A DNA stretch of 54,103 nt from Bacteroidales bacterium (lineage in GTDB: Bacteria; Bacteroidota; Bacteroidia; Bacteroidales; UBA12170): NCBI GenBank assembly GCA_016744655.1, contig JADGDY010000012.1, forward strand, positions 1 through 54,103, read 5' to 3'. The translations under genes were made by a program, and so were the position numbers. Under the pieces are notes generated by a model. That model saw only the letters and a program-made list of their open reading frames with translations, had not been told where the DNA came from and did not search any database. Below are positions 26,396-35,392 of the stretch, one piece after another. How positions within the stretch are numbered: the stretch's first letter is position 1; each line of letters opens with the position of its first letter.

Positions 26396-26941
26396 ATGCG
26401 CCCTTTTATATTTATATTCCTCCTTTCTCTTTGTGTTTCAGTCTCTTTTGCACAAGAATCTACTCTCATTAAATCACCTGCTGACCTTCCCTTAAACGAC
26501 CAAAGATTAAAAATCTTTTTAGGTGGCAGTATTGATATGGGAAATTCTGAAAATTGGCAAGAAAAACTTGAGGAGGATTTATCCAATAACAATATTGTTA
26601 TATTAAACCCTAGAAGGGAAGATTGGAATAAAGACTGGCAGCCTATAAGCACAGATAGTAATTTCAGGGTACAAGTGGAATGGGAACTAGAAGCCCTGGA
26701 ATTTGCTGATATTATTATCATGTATTTTGCCCCCAATTCCCAAAGTCCCATTAGTTTATTAGAGTTTGGATTGTATGCCAGAACCAAAAAACTTATCGTT
26801 TTATGTCCTGACGGATTTTGGCGAAAAGGGAATGTAGATATAGTAGCAGAAAAATATAATATTCAGACCGTTCAAACATTTGATGAATTGATTTTAGAAC
26901 TGAAAGCACAGATAGATCAATTCAAGAAGAAATCCTTGTAA
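26396..26941 (+). CDS. Nucleoside 2-deoxyribosyltransferase-like protein with a signal peptide
   Basis: The body matches the Nuc_deoxyri_tr2-type fold: KIFLGGSIDMG (about 38-48) at the nucleotide-binding start, ILNPRREDWNKDW (about 68-80), QVEWELEALEFADIIIMYF (about 92-110), the catalytic-type Glu in SPISLLEFGLYA (about 116-127) and LCPDGFWRKGNVD. Family members transfer or hydrolyse deoxyribosyl groups in the cytoplasm. Here the ATG at 26396 begins a clear signal peptide (MRPFIFIFLLSLCVSVSFAQ), and an in-frame upstream codon at 26360 only extends it, so the protein appears exported, which is unusual. It follows the second DUF6624 gene closely. Enzymatic activity is not proven. Confidence 0.72.
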   Translation: MRPFIFIFLLSLCVSVSFAQESTLIKSPADLPLNDQRLKIFLGGSIDMGNSENWQEKLEEDLSNNNIVILNPRREDWNKDWQPISTDSNFRVQVEWELEALEFADIIIMYFAPNSQSPISLLEFGLYARTKKLIVLCPDGFWRKGNVDIVAEKYNIQTVQTFDELILELKAQIDQFKKKSL

Positions 26942-26985
26942 AAATAACCGAAGTCCTTTATTATTATAGTGGAAAAACAATTGAT

Positions 26986-27930
26986 ATGGAAAAACAAAAT
27001 CCTAGCTTAGACAACGAATATAAATCGAGAATCAATAAGGTATTCGATTATATTGAAACACATATAGAACAAGCATTTAGCTTAGAAGAATTAGCTGAAC
27101 AGGCTAACTTCTCTAAGTATCATTTTCATAGGATATTTACAGCAATGGTTGGAGAAACGCCATTTCAGTTTATTCAAAGAATAAGGCTGGAGAAAGCCGC
27201 CACTTGTCTACTCATGAACTCTAGCGAGAGCATCACGAATATTGCATTTAGATGTGGTTTTTCAGATATCTCTATCTTTTCTCGTAATTTCAAGTCCCAT
27301 TTTAATCTATCACCCTCCTCCTATCGTGAAGAAAAATTGGCAAATAGCAATTTAAGTCAAGTCAATAGCAAAACGGCACAAGAAGAGCTCAAGAACACCA
27401 TGTATTTTTGCCTACAGTCGCAAACAATAAAATGGAGGACAAAAATGAAATTAAACAAAAGTGTGGAAGTGAAAAACCTACCTCAAAAAACAGTTGCTTA
27501 TATCAGACATACAGGTCCATATAAGGGAGACGAAAAATTATTCGAAAGATTGTGGAACCAATTATTTTCTTGGGCAGGCCCGAGAGGTTTATTTGGGAAA
27601 CCAGAATTCACCAGTCTTATTATTTATCATGACGATCCTGAAATTACAGAACAAGACAAGCTGAGGATGAGTGTTTGTATTGGCGTTGCTAAAGATACAA
27701 AAGTGGATGGTGAAGTAGGGAAAATGGAAGTAGATGGTGGAGAATATGTAGTCGCTCGTTTCGAAGTGGAAGCCCATCAGTTCCCAGAAGCTTGGGGATG
27801 GGTTTATGGACAATGGTTACCTACGAGTGGCTATCAACCAGACGACAGACCATGTTTTGAAGTGTATCCGGAGGAGCCTAAGGATGGGAAGTTTATAGTG
27901 GATATATGTGTTCCTGTGAAACCTATGTGA
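26986..27930 (+). CDS. AraC-family regulator with a C-terminal GyrI-like effector-binding domain
   Basis: A 314-residue transcription factor. N-terminal AraC helix-turn-helix pair (about 12-110: SLEELAEQANFSKYHFHRIF and ITNIAFRCGFSDISIFSRNFK), a short linker, then a GyrI-like domain (about 155-314: VEVKNLPQKTVAYIRHTGPYKG, WGWVYGQWLPTSGYQPDDRPCFEVY), the Rob/BltR-type sensor of small hydrophobic compounds. Single gene, 44 bases after the preceding stop. Targets unknown. Confidence 0.88.
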   Translation: MEKQNPSLDNEYKSRINKVFDYIETHIEQAFSLEELAEQANFSKYHFHRIFTAMVGETPFQFIQRIRLEKAATCLLMNSSESITNIAFRCGFSDISIFSRNFKSHFNLSPSSYREEKLANSNLSQVNSKTAQEELKNTMYFCLQSQTIKWRTKMKLNKSVEVKNLPQKTVAYIRHTGPYKGDEKLFERLWNQLFSWAGPRGLFGKPEFTSLIIYHDDPEITEQDKLRMSVCIGVAKDTKVDGEVGKMEVDGGEYVVARFEVEAHQFPEAWGWVYGQWLPTSGYQPDDRPCFEVYPEEPKDGKFIVDICVPVKPM

Positions 27931-27970
27931 TTACTGTAAGAAAACTCCGATAACTGAATGTCAGGTCTAA
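27931..27970 (+). repeat. 5' fragment of post-stop repeat family P
   Basis: Directly after the stop codon of the AraC/GyrI-like gene, AAGAAAACTCCGATAAC matches the opening of copy C (AAGAAAACTCCGACAAC at 42963). The rest of the element, including the apical hairpin, is missing. Confidence 0.5.
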
Positions 27971-28069
27971 AGAAGAAATCTTTTGACTTTATGGGATAAT
28001 TCCAATTTAACTACAAATGATTGATCTGTTTTGTATCTTTATATAATAGAAAGATAATTGATCTTAACT

Positions 28070-28094
28070 CCCTCATCATATTTTATGGTGAGGG
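28070..28094 (+). terminator. Rho-independent terminator
   Basis: CCCTCATCAT pairs with ATGGTGAGGG over ten positions (one G-U) around a five-base loop, followed by TTTGTTCTTCT. It lies 140 bases past the AraC/GyrI-like gene. A second hairpin with a two-base bulge, AGAACT-GGTATT/AATACC-AGTTCT, lies at 28129-28166. Confidence 0.7.
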
Positions 28095-28299
28095 TTTGTT
28101 CTTCTATATAACCAACTATCTGACTAGAACTATGGTATTTTAGCGTCGAGTAATACCAGTTCTATAATGAAATGAGCTTTATCAGCGTTTCTTTGAAAAC
28201 CTCAACCATTATTATATCTGCATTAACCTTTGTAAGAAATAATTATCGTTTCTGGGGGATCACATAATTTTATTTGGAAAACGACTCACCCTATTGACA

Positions 28300-28517
28300 G
28301 ATTAGGACAGACGCACACTTTATTTTTGTCCGCAGATGATCACAAATTAACACAGATTAGAAACAATAATCAGCATTACTGTCCCTTGTTTCTAAAAATA
28401 ATCGTGAAAATTACTTTCAGTGAGCTTGCTTCGGTTAGCGGAACCTGAAGATAGATTTTCTTTTTATAAAAATTCATGTCGATTTCTAAACATAAACTCA
28501 AAGTGTGAATTTACCTC
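28300..28517. repeat. Dispersed repeat family F, copy 1
   Basis: About 215 bases that match 40889-41110 in the same orientation at roughly four bases in five. Shared strings include AAACAATAATCAGC, TCGTGAAAATTACTTTCAGT, GCTTCGGTTAGCGGA and the right end AAACTCAAAGTGTGA. Neither copy contains a reading frame of note. It fills most of the 629-base gap before the lytic transglycosylase. Confidence 0.8.
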
Positions 28518-28559
28518 CCTGACTGATCTCCTAAAATGCAATAAAAAATATTTCAAAAA

Positions 28560-30425
28560 CTAGCTATTCACATTAACGATTAGCTTATTTCCTGGTTTTA
28601 ATCTATAAGAATTGGTGATGCTATTCCAGGCCTTAATCTTAGTTACGGAGGAATTATACTTCTTGGCTAAATCCCAAAGTGTATCGCCTTTTTTAATGGT
28701 GTGATATACATAGTTTCCATCTTTTGGTAATGGATCTATTTTTTCTTGTTTTGCTACTTTTGAGCTCTCGCTTACCTTTAATTTCTGACCTGGCTTAATC
28801 ATATTACTAGATAAACCATTCCATGATTTTAACCTGCTTACGGAAACACCATATTTTTTCGCGATGAGGCCAAGGTTTTCACCACTTCTTACGGTGTGAT
28901 ATCCATTGCTACTTTTGGCATATGATTTTGAGGATTTAGAAGGACTAGAACCTGGAGAATATACGATCAACTTTTGCCCAGGATAAATTCTGGTGCTTTT
29001 CATTCCGTTCCAAGCTTTAATTTTCCCTACTGAAGTGCGGTATTTGCGAGCTATTAAGCCAAGGTTTTCACCACTTCTTACTATATGGATGCTTCTTTCT
29101 TTGGCTTTTTTAATTTGAGCCAAAAGCTTATCTCTTTCAATGCCTTTCTCCGATTTGAAATTATAAAGGCTATCCTCATAATCAATAAAATACCCTACCT
29201 TATCTCTTGGAATGCGAAGGATATAGGTTTTGCCATTGGTAGCAGGTAAAATGCCTTGCTTATAAGCAGGGTTCAAAAAGTCTAAATCCTCCTTATCAAT
29301 ATGCATAAACTCAGAAATCTGATCGAAAGACAATACTTCTCTTACTGTCACACTATCAATTCCATGGTAAAGAATGCCAGGATCAGTAGGATAGATATTG
29401 TGTTCAGCTGCATAATTGAAAACATAGTTTACTGCAATAAATGCTGGAACATAACCACGGGTTTCGCGAGGCAGGAAAGGCCAAACAGCCCAATAGTCTT
29501 TTACTCCACCAGCACGACGAATGGCTCTATTTACATTTCCAGGACCTGAGTTATAAGCAGCCAATGCCAATTCCCAAGTTCCATAAATATCATATAAATC
29601 TTTTAGGTGACGTGCTGCAGCATCGGTAGATTTATAAGGATCAAAACGATCATCTACCATGGAATTACTCGTTAAACCATACATTTTACCTGTTCCGTAC
29701 ATAAACTGCCATAAACCTTTAGCTCCAGCCCAACTTCCGGCCGTGGGATTTAACGCACTCTCCACTATAGCCAAATATTTTAGCTCCAAAGGCATGTCAT
29801 ACTTATCTAAAACCTCCTCAAAAAGTGGAAAATAAATTTCTTTTAAACCCAACATACGAGAAGTTTGGTTACGGCCTCTCTTTGCATAAAGATTAATAAA
29901 TGCCTTAACATGGCTATTGTAAACCAGCTCAATGGGTGTTTGTACATTTAATACTTCAATGCGAAGTTCGTAAACACTATCGTTAAAAAGAGGTACTTCT
30001 TTGGCATCGTATCCATAAATATTAAGATCTTCAGGGTTAGATTCAAAATGGTATTTATCGAAGAATTTAACCTGAGTTAGGCTGTCCAGCTGTTGCAATA
30101 AGGCAGAACCACTTAACATGCGAGTGTCTTCTTCAATATCGTCTTTTTTCCCAAACCTATTTTCGAATCCTCTGGCAAAAGCCGAGGTATCATCAAAGAT
30201 ATTGGTTACAATGCTTAAACTATCACCACTGAGTTCTTCTAAATCATCTCCTTCTTCCAAAACGATTTCTTCGTTAGTGGTGGTTTTTTCAATAATGACT
30301 TCTTGAGCTATTTCTGTGGGCTCCTCAATAGTTTGATCGTTTTTTGCACTTCCTTTAAAAAGCTGACAAGAGTTAAATAAGAGAATGGCAACTAATAGTA
30401 TAAGAATATTATATTTTCTGTTCAT
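28560..30425 (-). CDS. mltD: Membrane-bound lytic murein transglycosylase with three LysM domains
   Basis: Cleaves the glycan strands of peptidoglycan to 1,6-anhydro products, at the inner face of the outer membrane. Seen in 621 residues: lipoprotein signal with Cys20 (LLFNSC); an acidic low-complexity linker (about 30-100); a family 1 SLT domain (about 195-310) with the catalytic Glu222 in LAIVESALNP, then GLWQFMYGTGKMYGL and ALAAYNSGPGNV; and three LysM peptidoglycan-binding domains (about 446-489, 509-552, 574-618). Bacteroidota MltD proteins have the same order. Its -7 element TACTTTTG lies at 30457-30464, close upstream. Confidence 0.92.
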   Translation of the reverse strand: MNRKYNILILLVAILLFNSCQLFKGSAKNDQTIEEPTEIAQEVIIEKTTTNEEIVLEEGDDLEELSGDSLSIVTNIFDDTSAFARGFENRFGKKDDIEEDTRMLSGSALLQQLDSLTQVKFFDKYHFESNPEDLNIYGYDAKEVPLFNDSVYELRIEVLNVQTPIELVYNSHVKAFINLYAKRGRNQTSRMLGLKEIYFPLFEEVLDKYDMPLELKYLAIVESALNPTAGSWAGAKGLWQFMYGTGKMYGLTSNSMVDDRFDPYKSTDAAARHLKDLYDIYGTWELALAAYNSGPGNVNRAIRRAGGVKDYWAVWPFLPRETRGYVPAFIAVNYVFNYAAEHNIYPTDPGILYHGIDSVTVREVLSFDQISEFMHIDKEDLDFLNPAYKQGILPATNGKTYILRIPRDKVGYFIDYEDSLYNFKSEKGIERDKLLAQIKKAKERSIHIVRSGENLGLIARKYRTSVGKIKAWNGMKSTRIYPGQKLIVYSPGSSPSKSSKSYAKSSNGYHTVRSGENLGLIAKKYGVSVSRLKSWNGLSSNMIKPGQKLKVSESSKVAKQEKIDPLPKDGNYVYHTIKKGDTLWDLAKKYNSSVTKIKAWNSITNSYRLKPGNKLIVNVNS

Positions 30426-30456
30426 AATAGATTTATGTCAATTATTTCAATTGCGG

Positions 30457-30464
30457 CAAAAGTA
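30457..30464 (-). promoter_or_regulatory. Promoter -7 element of the lytic transglycosylase gene
   Basis: Minus-strand TACTTTTG, matching TAnnTTTG, 31 bases before the start codon. Confidence 0.5.
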
Positions 30465-30545
30465 ATAGAAAATTAAGGTGAAATTGATGTTAGAATCAGG
30501 ATAATATCAAGTTTGTTTTGTTAAAAAACACTAAGTTAAAATTCC

Positions 30546-31118
30546 TTATTTTTGATAACGATAATGACCAATTATTTTATAGCTGAAAAGCACATCTTCA
30601 AACACTTGTCCGGAACCAATATTATGCACTATTAAGTACCTAGATTTGCTATCATTCCATTTTGATGACACCATTCCGATATGTGTAGTAGCACCTCCTA
30701 GATTCCAACAAACGATATCTCCTGGTAAATAATTTTGAGCATCAAGGTTGATCCTTAATTCTGTTCCAAACCTAGAAAAGAAGACCATTAAATTGGGTAC
30801 CCTTCTATGATCTATGTTCTTATCAGGATTTGAAAGCCCCCAAATATCAGGGTATAGATTAAAATTAGATTTCATGTCTTCATGAACTTCTTTCTGAAGG
30901 TCGATTCCCATATTTCTATACGATCTAATCACCACATCGGTGCAGACACCTCTGTCTGATGGTACATCGCCATTGGGATACCCAATAGAATAATAGCTTG
31001 GATCGTATATGACCTGAACTTGTGTTAATTCTTCAGCTGACCAAGCTAAACTATCCTGAAAGGATTGGGCTTGGACTTGATATCCGATAAATAGAAATAA
31101 AAAAATAATTATCCGCAT
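30546..31118 (-). CDS. Exported DUF1287-family protein
   Basis: A 190-residue protein with a signal peptide from ATG 31116-31118 (MRIIIFLFLFIGYQVQAQ); an upstream in-frame TTG at 31136 is less likely. The mature part is colinear with DUF1287: YDPSYYSIGYPNGDVPSDRGVCTDVV in the first part (Cys and following residues conserved), HRRVPNLMVFFSRFG, LPGDIVCWNLGGATTHIGMVS, and VHNIGSGQ. The Cys, His and Asn arrangement resembles NlpC/P60-type papain-like hydrolases, so a cell-wall role is plausible next to the transglycosylase, but the family function is not established. Confidence 0.85.
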   Translation of the reverse strand: MRIIIFLFLFIGYQVQAQSFQDSLAWSAEELTQVQVIYDPSYYSIGYPNGDVPSDRGVCTDVVIRSYRNMGIDLQKEVHEDMKSNFNLYPDIWGLSNPDKNIDHRRVPNLMVFFSRFGTELRINLDAQNYLPGDIVCWNLGGATTHIGMVSSKWNDSKSRYLIVHNIGSGQVFEDVLFSYKIIGHYRYQK

Positions 31119-31247
31119 TGAATCTAAACGCTTCAAGGCTTTTTTTATTTTAATCCAAATTAGGAATCATCAGTAAATCAAAAAACCTTTTTTTGTCCCA
31201 TTCTTCGAATCCCTCTACTAAGTGATTTAGAAACCGAGCATTATAAA

Positions 31248-31307
31248 CCTGAGTCACACTCGTGCTAATTACCTGAAACTGTAGAGATATTGATTTTAGG
31301 ACTCAGG
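31248..31307. other. Inverted repeat downstream of the CDF exporter gene
   Basis: CCTGAGTC (31248-31255) and GACTCAGG (31300-31307) are exact complements 44 bases apart, just past the exporter stop codon. It may fold in the transcript; no T-run follows, so it is not a classic terminator. Confidence 0.4.
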
Positions 31308-31324
31308 TGATAAGTTAAAGTCAA

Positions 31325-32230
31325 TTACTCAAATACCAAATCCAGATTGTCACAACGTTGATATTCTGGCTGAATATTATAATGAGTAATTTGATGAGTT
31401 TTTAAAATTTTCTCTATTTCATTTAAATGCTCCTGAAATTCTGTAATACGTAGATTTTGTTCTAAATCTATATGAGCTTCAAAGAAAAGCTGCTTATCGT
31501 TGAGTTGCCATAAGTGCACATGATGTACATTTTTAATCTGACTTAGAGATTTTATCTCAGTACTAATCTTTTCCACATCAACATCTTCTGGTGTGAATTG
31601 CATAAGGATTTTTATTGAGGCCCAAAGGATTTTATACGAGCTATAGATAAGATAAACAGCAATTAAAATAGAGAGGATGCTATCTATCCAATAGATCTCG
31701 AAATACTTCATCAAGATTCCACCAATCATCACTGCAATAGAAGTCATTACATCGGTGAGTAAATGCAAATAGGCAGATTTCATATTCATGTTTTCCTTTG
31801 CATCTTTAGAAAGTAGGAGAACAGAAATAAAATTAATCACGATGCTACCTAAAGCAAAATAGATAACCAAGTTAGATAAGACTTCTTGAGGATTATAGAA
31901 CCTATCAATAGCTTCTATAATTAGGTAAATGGCGATAAATATTAAAGTTGCAGAATTGATAAAAGCCGAAAGTATTTCTGCTCGTTTATAGCCATAGGTT
32001 TGTTTCAATGTTGATTTTCTCTTGGCCAGCCTATTGGAGAAATAGCTTAAAAGTAGAGATATAACATCGCTGAAATTATGTAGTGCATCGGATAGCAAAG
32101 CTACACTTCCTGAAATTGCTCCTCCAATCATCTGGGCAATAGTGATGATGATATTGAGGAGGATGGTGATACCAATATTCTTTCCAGAAATGTGATGGTG
32201 TGAATGATTATGATGATGGTTCTGTGACAT
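31325..32230 (-). CDS. Cation diffusion facilitator (zinc-type) efflux protein
   Basis: Exports Zn2+ or similar divalent metal from the cytoplasm in exchange for protons. The 301-residue protein has a His-rich N-terminus (HHHNHSHHH), six membrane helices (about 18-215), the transport-site residues in LLSDALHNFSD (second helix) and HLLTDVMTS (fifth helix), an intracellular His/Lys-poor loop of basic residues, and a C-terminal ferredoxin-like metal-sensing domain (about 215-300). Single gene with a -7 element TATCTTTG at 32254-32261. Confidence 0.92.
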   Translation of the reverse strand: MSQNHHHNHSHHHISGKNIGITILLNIIITIAQMIGGAISGSVALLSDALHNFSDVISLLLSYFSNRLAKRKSTLKQTYGYKRAEILSAFINSATLIFIAIYLIIEAIDRFYNPQEVLSNLVIYFALGSIVINFISVLLLSKDAKENMNMKSAYLHLLTDVMTSIAVMIGGILMKYFEIYWIDSILSILIAVYLIYSSYKILWASIKILMQFTPEDVDVEKISTEIKSLSQIKNVHHVHLWQLNDKQLFFEAHIDLEQNLRITEFQEHLNEIEKILKTHQITHYNIQPEYQRCDNLDLVFE

Positions 32231-32253
32231 ATTTCTTGGTTTTTAATCCTTCA

Positions 32254-32261
32254 CAAAGATA
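32254..32261 (-). promoter_or_regulatory. Promoter -7 element of the CDF exporter gene
   Basis: Minus-strand TATCTTTG, matching TAnnTTTG, 23 bases before the start codon. Confidence 0.5.
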
Positions 32262-32328
32262 AATGTATGCGATTACAACTGTGTTGCAAAAAGAAAAGAT
32301 AGAGAAATTACACAAAAAATAACATATT

Positions 32329-35304
32329 CTACTTTGGTAACAAAACCACTCCATTATTGTGTTTCCCATCAAGCTTAATCTCCAATTCATCGCTAAATCG
32401 CACATGACGAATAAACTCATTCTCGAAAACAGCCGTTTGTTGATTTAAGAATTCAAGCTGATAATGACCATCCTCAATAAAAGGGTTTAGGGTAAAATAG
32501 CCCACTCTAAACGAGGTTAAGTTTTGGAAGAAATGAGTCCCCTGGCTGGGTTCTATTCTATAGTTTTCCAATCCTGATTCTACGATCAATCTTGCCATGC
32601 TTATTTGTGGCCATTTCACTGGGATGCCAAGCCAAGGATCGCTACTTCCCCATCTACCAGGGCCTACTAAAACATAGTTCTTATCTTCGGCTATCATCTT
32701 ATCGTTCAAATCGCCCACCATCTCAGCAATATCTTCGTTGCGAGCCGGGTCAAAAACTTCAGGCTTCACATAAATCACATCTTGAATTCCTTTAATAATA
32801 CCATTTCCAAGGGAAGAATTAGAAAATATCAGACTGTCTTCTTTCTTAATTTTCGATAAATCTTCATTTATACCCTCTTGATTTTCCACAATGGGTCTGA
32901 TTTGTAAAATAAAGAAAGTCCCAGGAGTTCCACTGGCATCATCCACATCTACCGCAAACTCAATTTCTACAGGTTTATTCATCTCTCTTTCCCCTGTTTT
33001 CATCATATCTATGGAAATAGCTGAAAGTGGAAAGGTGTTATATTTGAGGATATTCGAGAAAGTGACAATCTTCTTACCAACAGCATGTTTTCCTTCTCTA
33101 ATGATATTGTTTTGCAAATCAAAGGAGGAGCTTAACTGCTGCAAAGTACCATGTTCTTCTGCCTTCTTTAATCGGAGTTTTGCAAGGTTATCTGAGTCGT
33201 CAGTTTGAGGAGTAAAATTAGGCTGAGATAAATCCAAAGCAAAGAAATGCTTTTGTGTTTCTCTAAGTGCCATTTCAGGAGAAGACAGCTGCAAAACCTT
33301 CTGAGGATGAAATGGTGAAACCCTTAAGTTCTGTCCACCATCCACAATATGTTTTCCTAATCCTAAAGCTAAATTGATGATTCCTTCTTCTGGTAATTCT
33401 GGTTCTATAGGATAAAAATTAATACTTCTTCCTACACCAGAAATATGAGGGTAAAAATAGTTTTCATGTTTACGTCCTGCCATTTCTTGGATGACAATAC
33501 CCATTTTTTCTTCATCGATTACCTGACTAATGGCGTTCATATAAGCTTTAGAAGCCTTATAAAAAACAGAAGCATATACTGCCTTGATAGAATTACATAA
33601 GACTTGGATTTTTGCCTCTTTGTCATCATTATTACAAGGAACCATATACGTAGAGTAAATCCCGGCAAATGGCTGATAATGCGAATCCTCTAATAAACTA
33701 CTAGAACGAACTGCCAAAGGGTTTTTAACCACTTCAATAAAGGCTGCAAGATCTTCCCAAATACGTTCAGGCATGGGTGCTTTTAAAAATTGCTCTAATA
33801 TCTCTTCATCTGAAATATCGGATAGAGCGGTTTTATAGAGATCATTTTCCTCCATAAAATCATCGAAAATCTCGGTGGTGAGCACCAAAGTTTTAGGAAT
33901 ACGAATCACCACTCCTGGATATTTAAAAGTCAAATTATTTCTCTTTACTAAACTATCCAAAAAGGCCAATCCACGTGCTTTTCCGCCTAAAGATCCTGAT
34001 CCAATTCGGGTAAAAGTGAGGTATTCATCAAAGTTTTCTCTATTAAACTGGGCAATCACTCCCCTACCTTTATTAATGCGATAGGCAGCAATGCTGTCGA
34101 AGATAAACTTTCGCAGCACATCTAAATCATTGAAATCGTCAGGAGAAAATTGTTGTAGAACAGAAGCTAAGGGAAATATAGCTCTGCTATTTAGCCATTT
34201 ACTAATGTGATTTCTCTTGAGGTGATATTTTAATGTTTCATCTGGAATTTGAAATATCTTCTTTTGTAATGATTTTAAATTGGTAGCTCTATCTACTTCG
34301 TGCTTGGTATATCTATCAATAAATATGAAATCACCAAAGGCAAAGTAATTTACAATAAAATTTCTTAATTCTCTATTTAAGTTTTTGGAGTTTTTGTGGA
34401 TAAATCCCACCTTTATTTCTTTAGCGAAAAGGCCATTTTTATAATCGGAGGATTGAATTAAAAAAGGCATATACTTGTTCTCTCCTTTGATATGACGAGC
34501 CAAGGATAATCCAGCATATTTATTCATTACCCCATGTTGACTATATGACATATCGCTAATGACACCATGAAGGTTCTTCTTGTACTTCTCATATAGATAT
34601 ATTGCTTCCTCATAGGTAGTAGCAAGAAGAATTTTTGCTCTTCCTCGCATACGCATCATCTTTTGATGATCGTTTAGTCCTTCTTGCATAAACTTCACCG
34701 ATTGGCGCATGATTATTCTGTAGATATTTGGAAGATAGGATGAATAAAAGCGAATAGAATCCTCTACCAAGATAATGGCCTGTACGCCTACCTCAGTAAT
34801 ATCATATTCTGCATTCATCTTATCCTCTATCAACTTAATAATAGCCACCAAGAGATCGGTATTTCCTAACCAGGCAAAAACATAATCGTAAGGCTCTGTT
34901 CCCTCTTGTTTAAATCTCAAAGAAATTTCGCGGCTAAATGGCGTTAAAGCAACTATAGGTTTCTCTGGATATTCTTCCTTGATAACATGAGCGAACTCTG
35001 TAGAAGATTCGTTTTCAATGGAAAGCATATTAATAATCAAATCAATATTCTCGCTGTGTAAAACCTGCATGGCTTCCTCTTCCGAATTTACAATGATAAA
35101 TTGGGGAGGGTATCTCAGGTTTAAAGAAACATATTCCATAAATATCTTCTCATCTATCCTTCCGTCATCTTCTAACATAAAAGCATCGTATGCACTAGTA
35201 ATCAATAGGACATGATAGATCCTGTTGCGCATTAAATTGCTAAACATAGTATCGGTAAAGTCCTGTTGGATAGTGGTTTCTGGAAATATTTTAGATTCGC
35301 TCAT
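32329..35304 (-). CDS. Receiver-like plus PPDK-type ATP-grasp (PEP/pyruvate-binding) protein
   Basis: A 991-residue cytoplasmic protein. I start at ATG 35302-35304; the longer frame would begin with TTG. Seen: two receiver-like domains (about 25-160, opening VLLITSAYDAF; and about 175-330, opening AIILVEDS with a VISD strand), then a linker, then a PPDK-type ATP-grasp domain (about 425-800) with GSLGGKARGLAFLD, RIPKTLVLTTEIFDDF, AVRSSSLLEDSHYQPFAGIYSTY and AVGKKIV. The C-terminal region contains VGPGRWGSSDPWLGIPVKW. The central phosphohistidine domain and the C-terminal PEP-binding barrel of PEP synthase or PPDK are absent, so it should not be annotated as PEP synthase. Proteins of this plan occur in Bacteroidota but I know no assigned function; a phosphotransfer or signalling role is inference. 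Confidence 0.75.
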   Translation of the reverse strand: MSESKIFPETTIQQDFTDTMFSNLMRNRIYHVLLITSAYDAFMLEDDGRIDEKIFMEYVSLNLRYPPQFIIVNSEEEAMQVLHSENIDLIINMLSIENESSTEFAHVIKEEYPEKPIVALTPFSREISLRFKQEGTEPYDYVFAWLGNTDLLVAIIKLIEDKMNAEYDITEVGVQAIILVEDSIRFYSSYLPNIYRIIMRQSVKFMQEGLNDHQKMMRMRGRAKILLATTYEEAIYLYEKYKKNLHGVISDMSYSQHGVMNKYAGLSLARHIKGENKYMPFLIQSSDYKNGLFAKEIKVGFIHKNSKNLNRELRNFIVNYFAFGDFIFIDRYTKHEVDRATNLKSLQKKIFQIPDETLKYHLKRNHISKWLNSRAIFPLASVLQQFSPDDFNDLDVLRKFIFDSIAAYRINKGRGVIAQFNRENFDEYLTFTRIGSGSLGGKARGLAFLDSLVKRNNLTFKYPGVVIRIPKTLVLTTEIFDDFMEENDLYKTALSDISDEEILEQFLKAPMPERIWEDLAAFIEVVKNPLAVRSSSLLEDSHYQPFAGIYSTYMVPCNNDDKEAKIQVLCNSIKAVYASVFYKASKAYMNAISQVIDEEKMGIVIQEMAGRKHENYFYPHISGVGRSINFYPIEPELPEEGIINLALGLGKHIVDGGQNLRVSPFHPQKVLQLSSPEMALRETQKHFFALDLSQPNFTPQTDDSDNLAKLRLKKAEEHGTLQQLSSSFDLQNNIIREGKHAVGKKIVTFSNILKYNTFPLSAISIDMMKTGEREMNKPVEIEFAVDVDDASGTPGTFFILQIRPIVENQEGINEDLSKIKKEDSLIFSNSSLGNGIIKGIQDVIYVKPEVFDPARNEDIAEMVGDLNDKMIAEDKNYVLVGPGRWGSSDPWLGIPVKWPQISMARLIVESGLENYRIEPSQGTHFFQNLTSFRVGYFTLNPFIEDGHYQLEFLNQQTAVFENEFIRHVRFSDELEIKLDGKHNNGVVLLPK

Positions 35305-35392
35305 TTTCTGATTTTTGATGCTCAAAAGTAAGGATATTTTTAGTTTTGGTGAGCTAAACCAGAAAATCTACAAGATAATACCAATGAAAAAA

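Noticed and set aside
26311..26787. 158-codon minus-strand frame
   Set aside because: It overlaps the deoxyribosyltransferase-like gene antisense; the plus-strand frame has clear family motifs.
32329..35304. Annotation as phosphoenolpyruvate synthase
   Set aside because: The phosphohistidine and PEP-binding domains needed for that reaction are not present.
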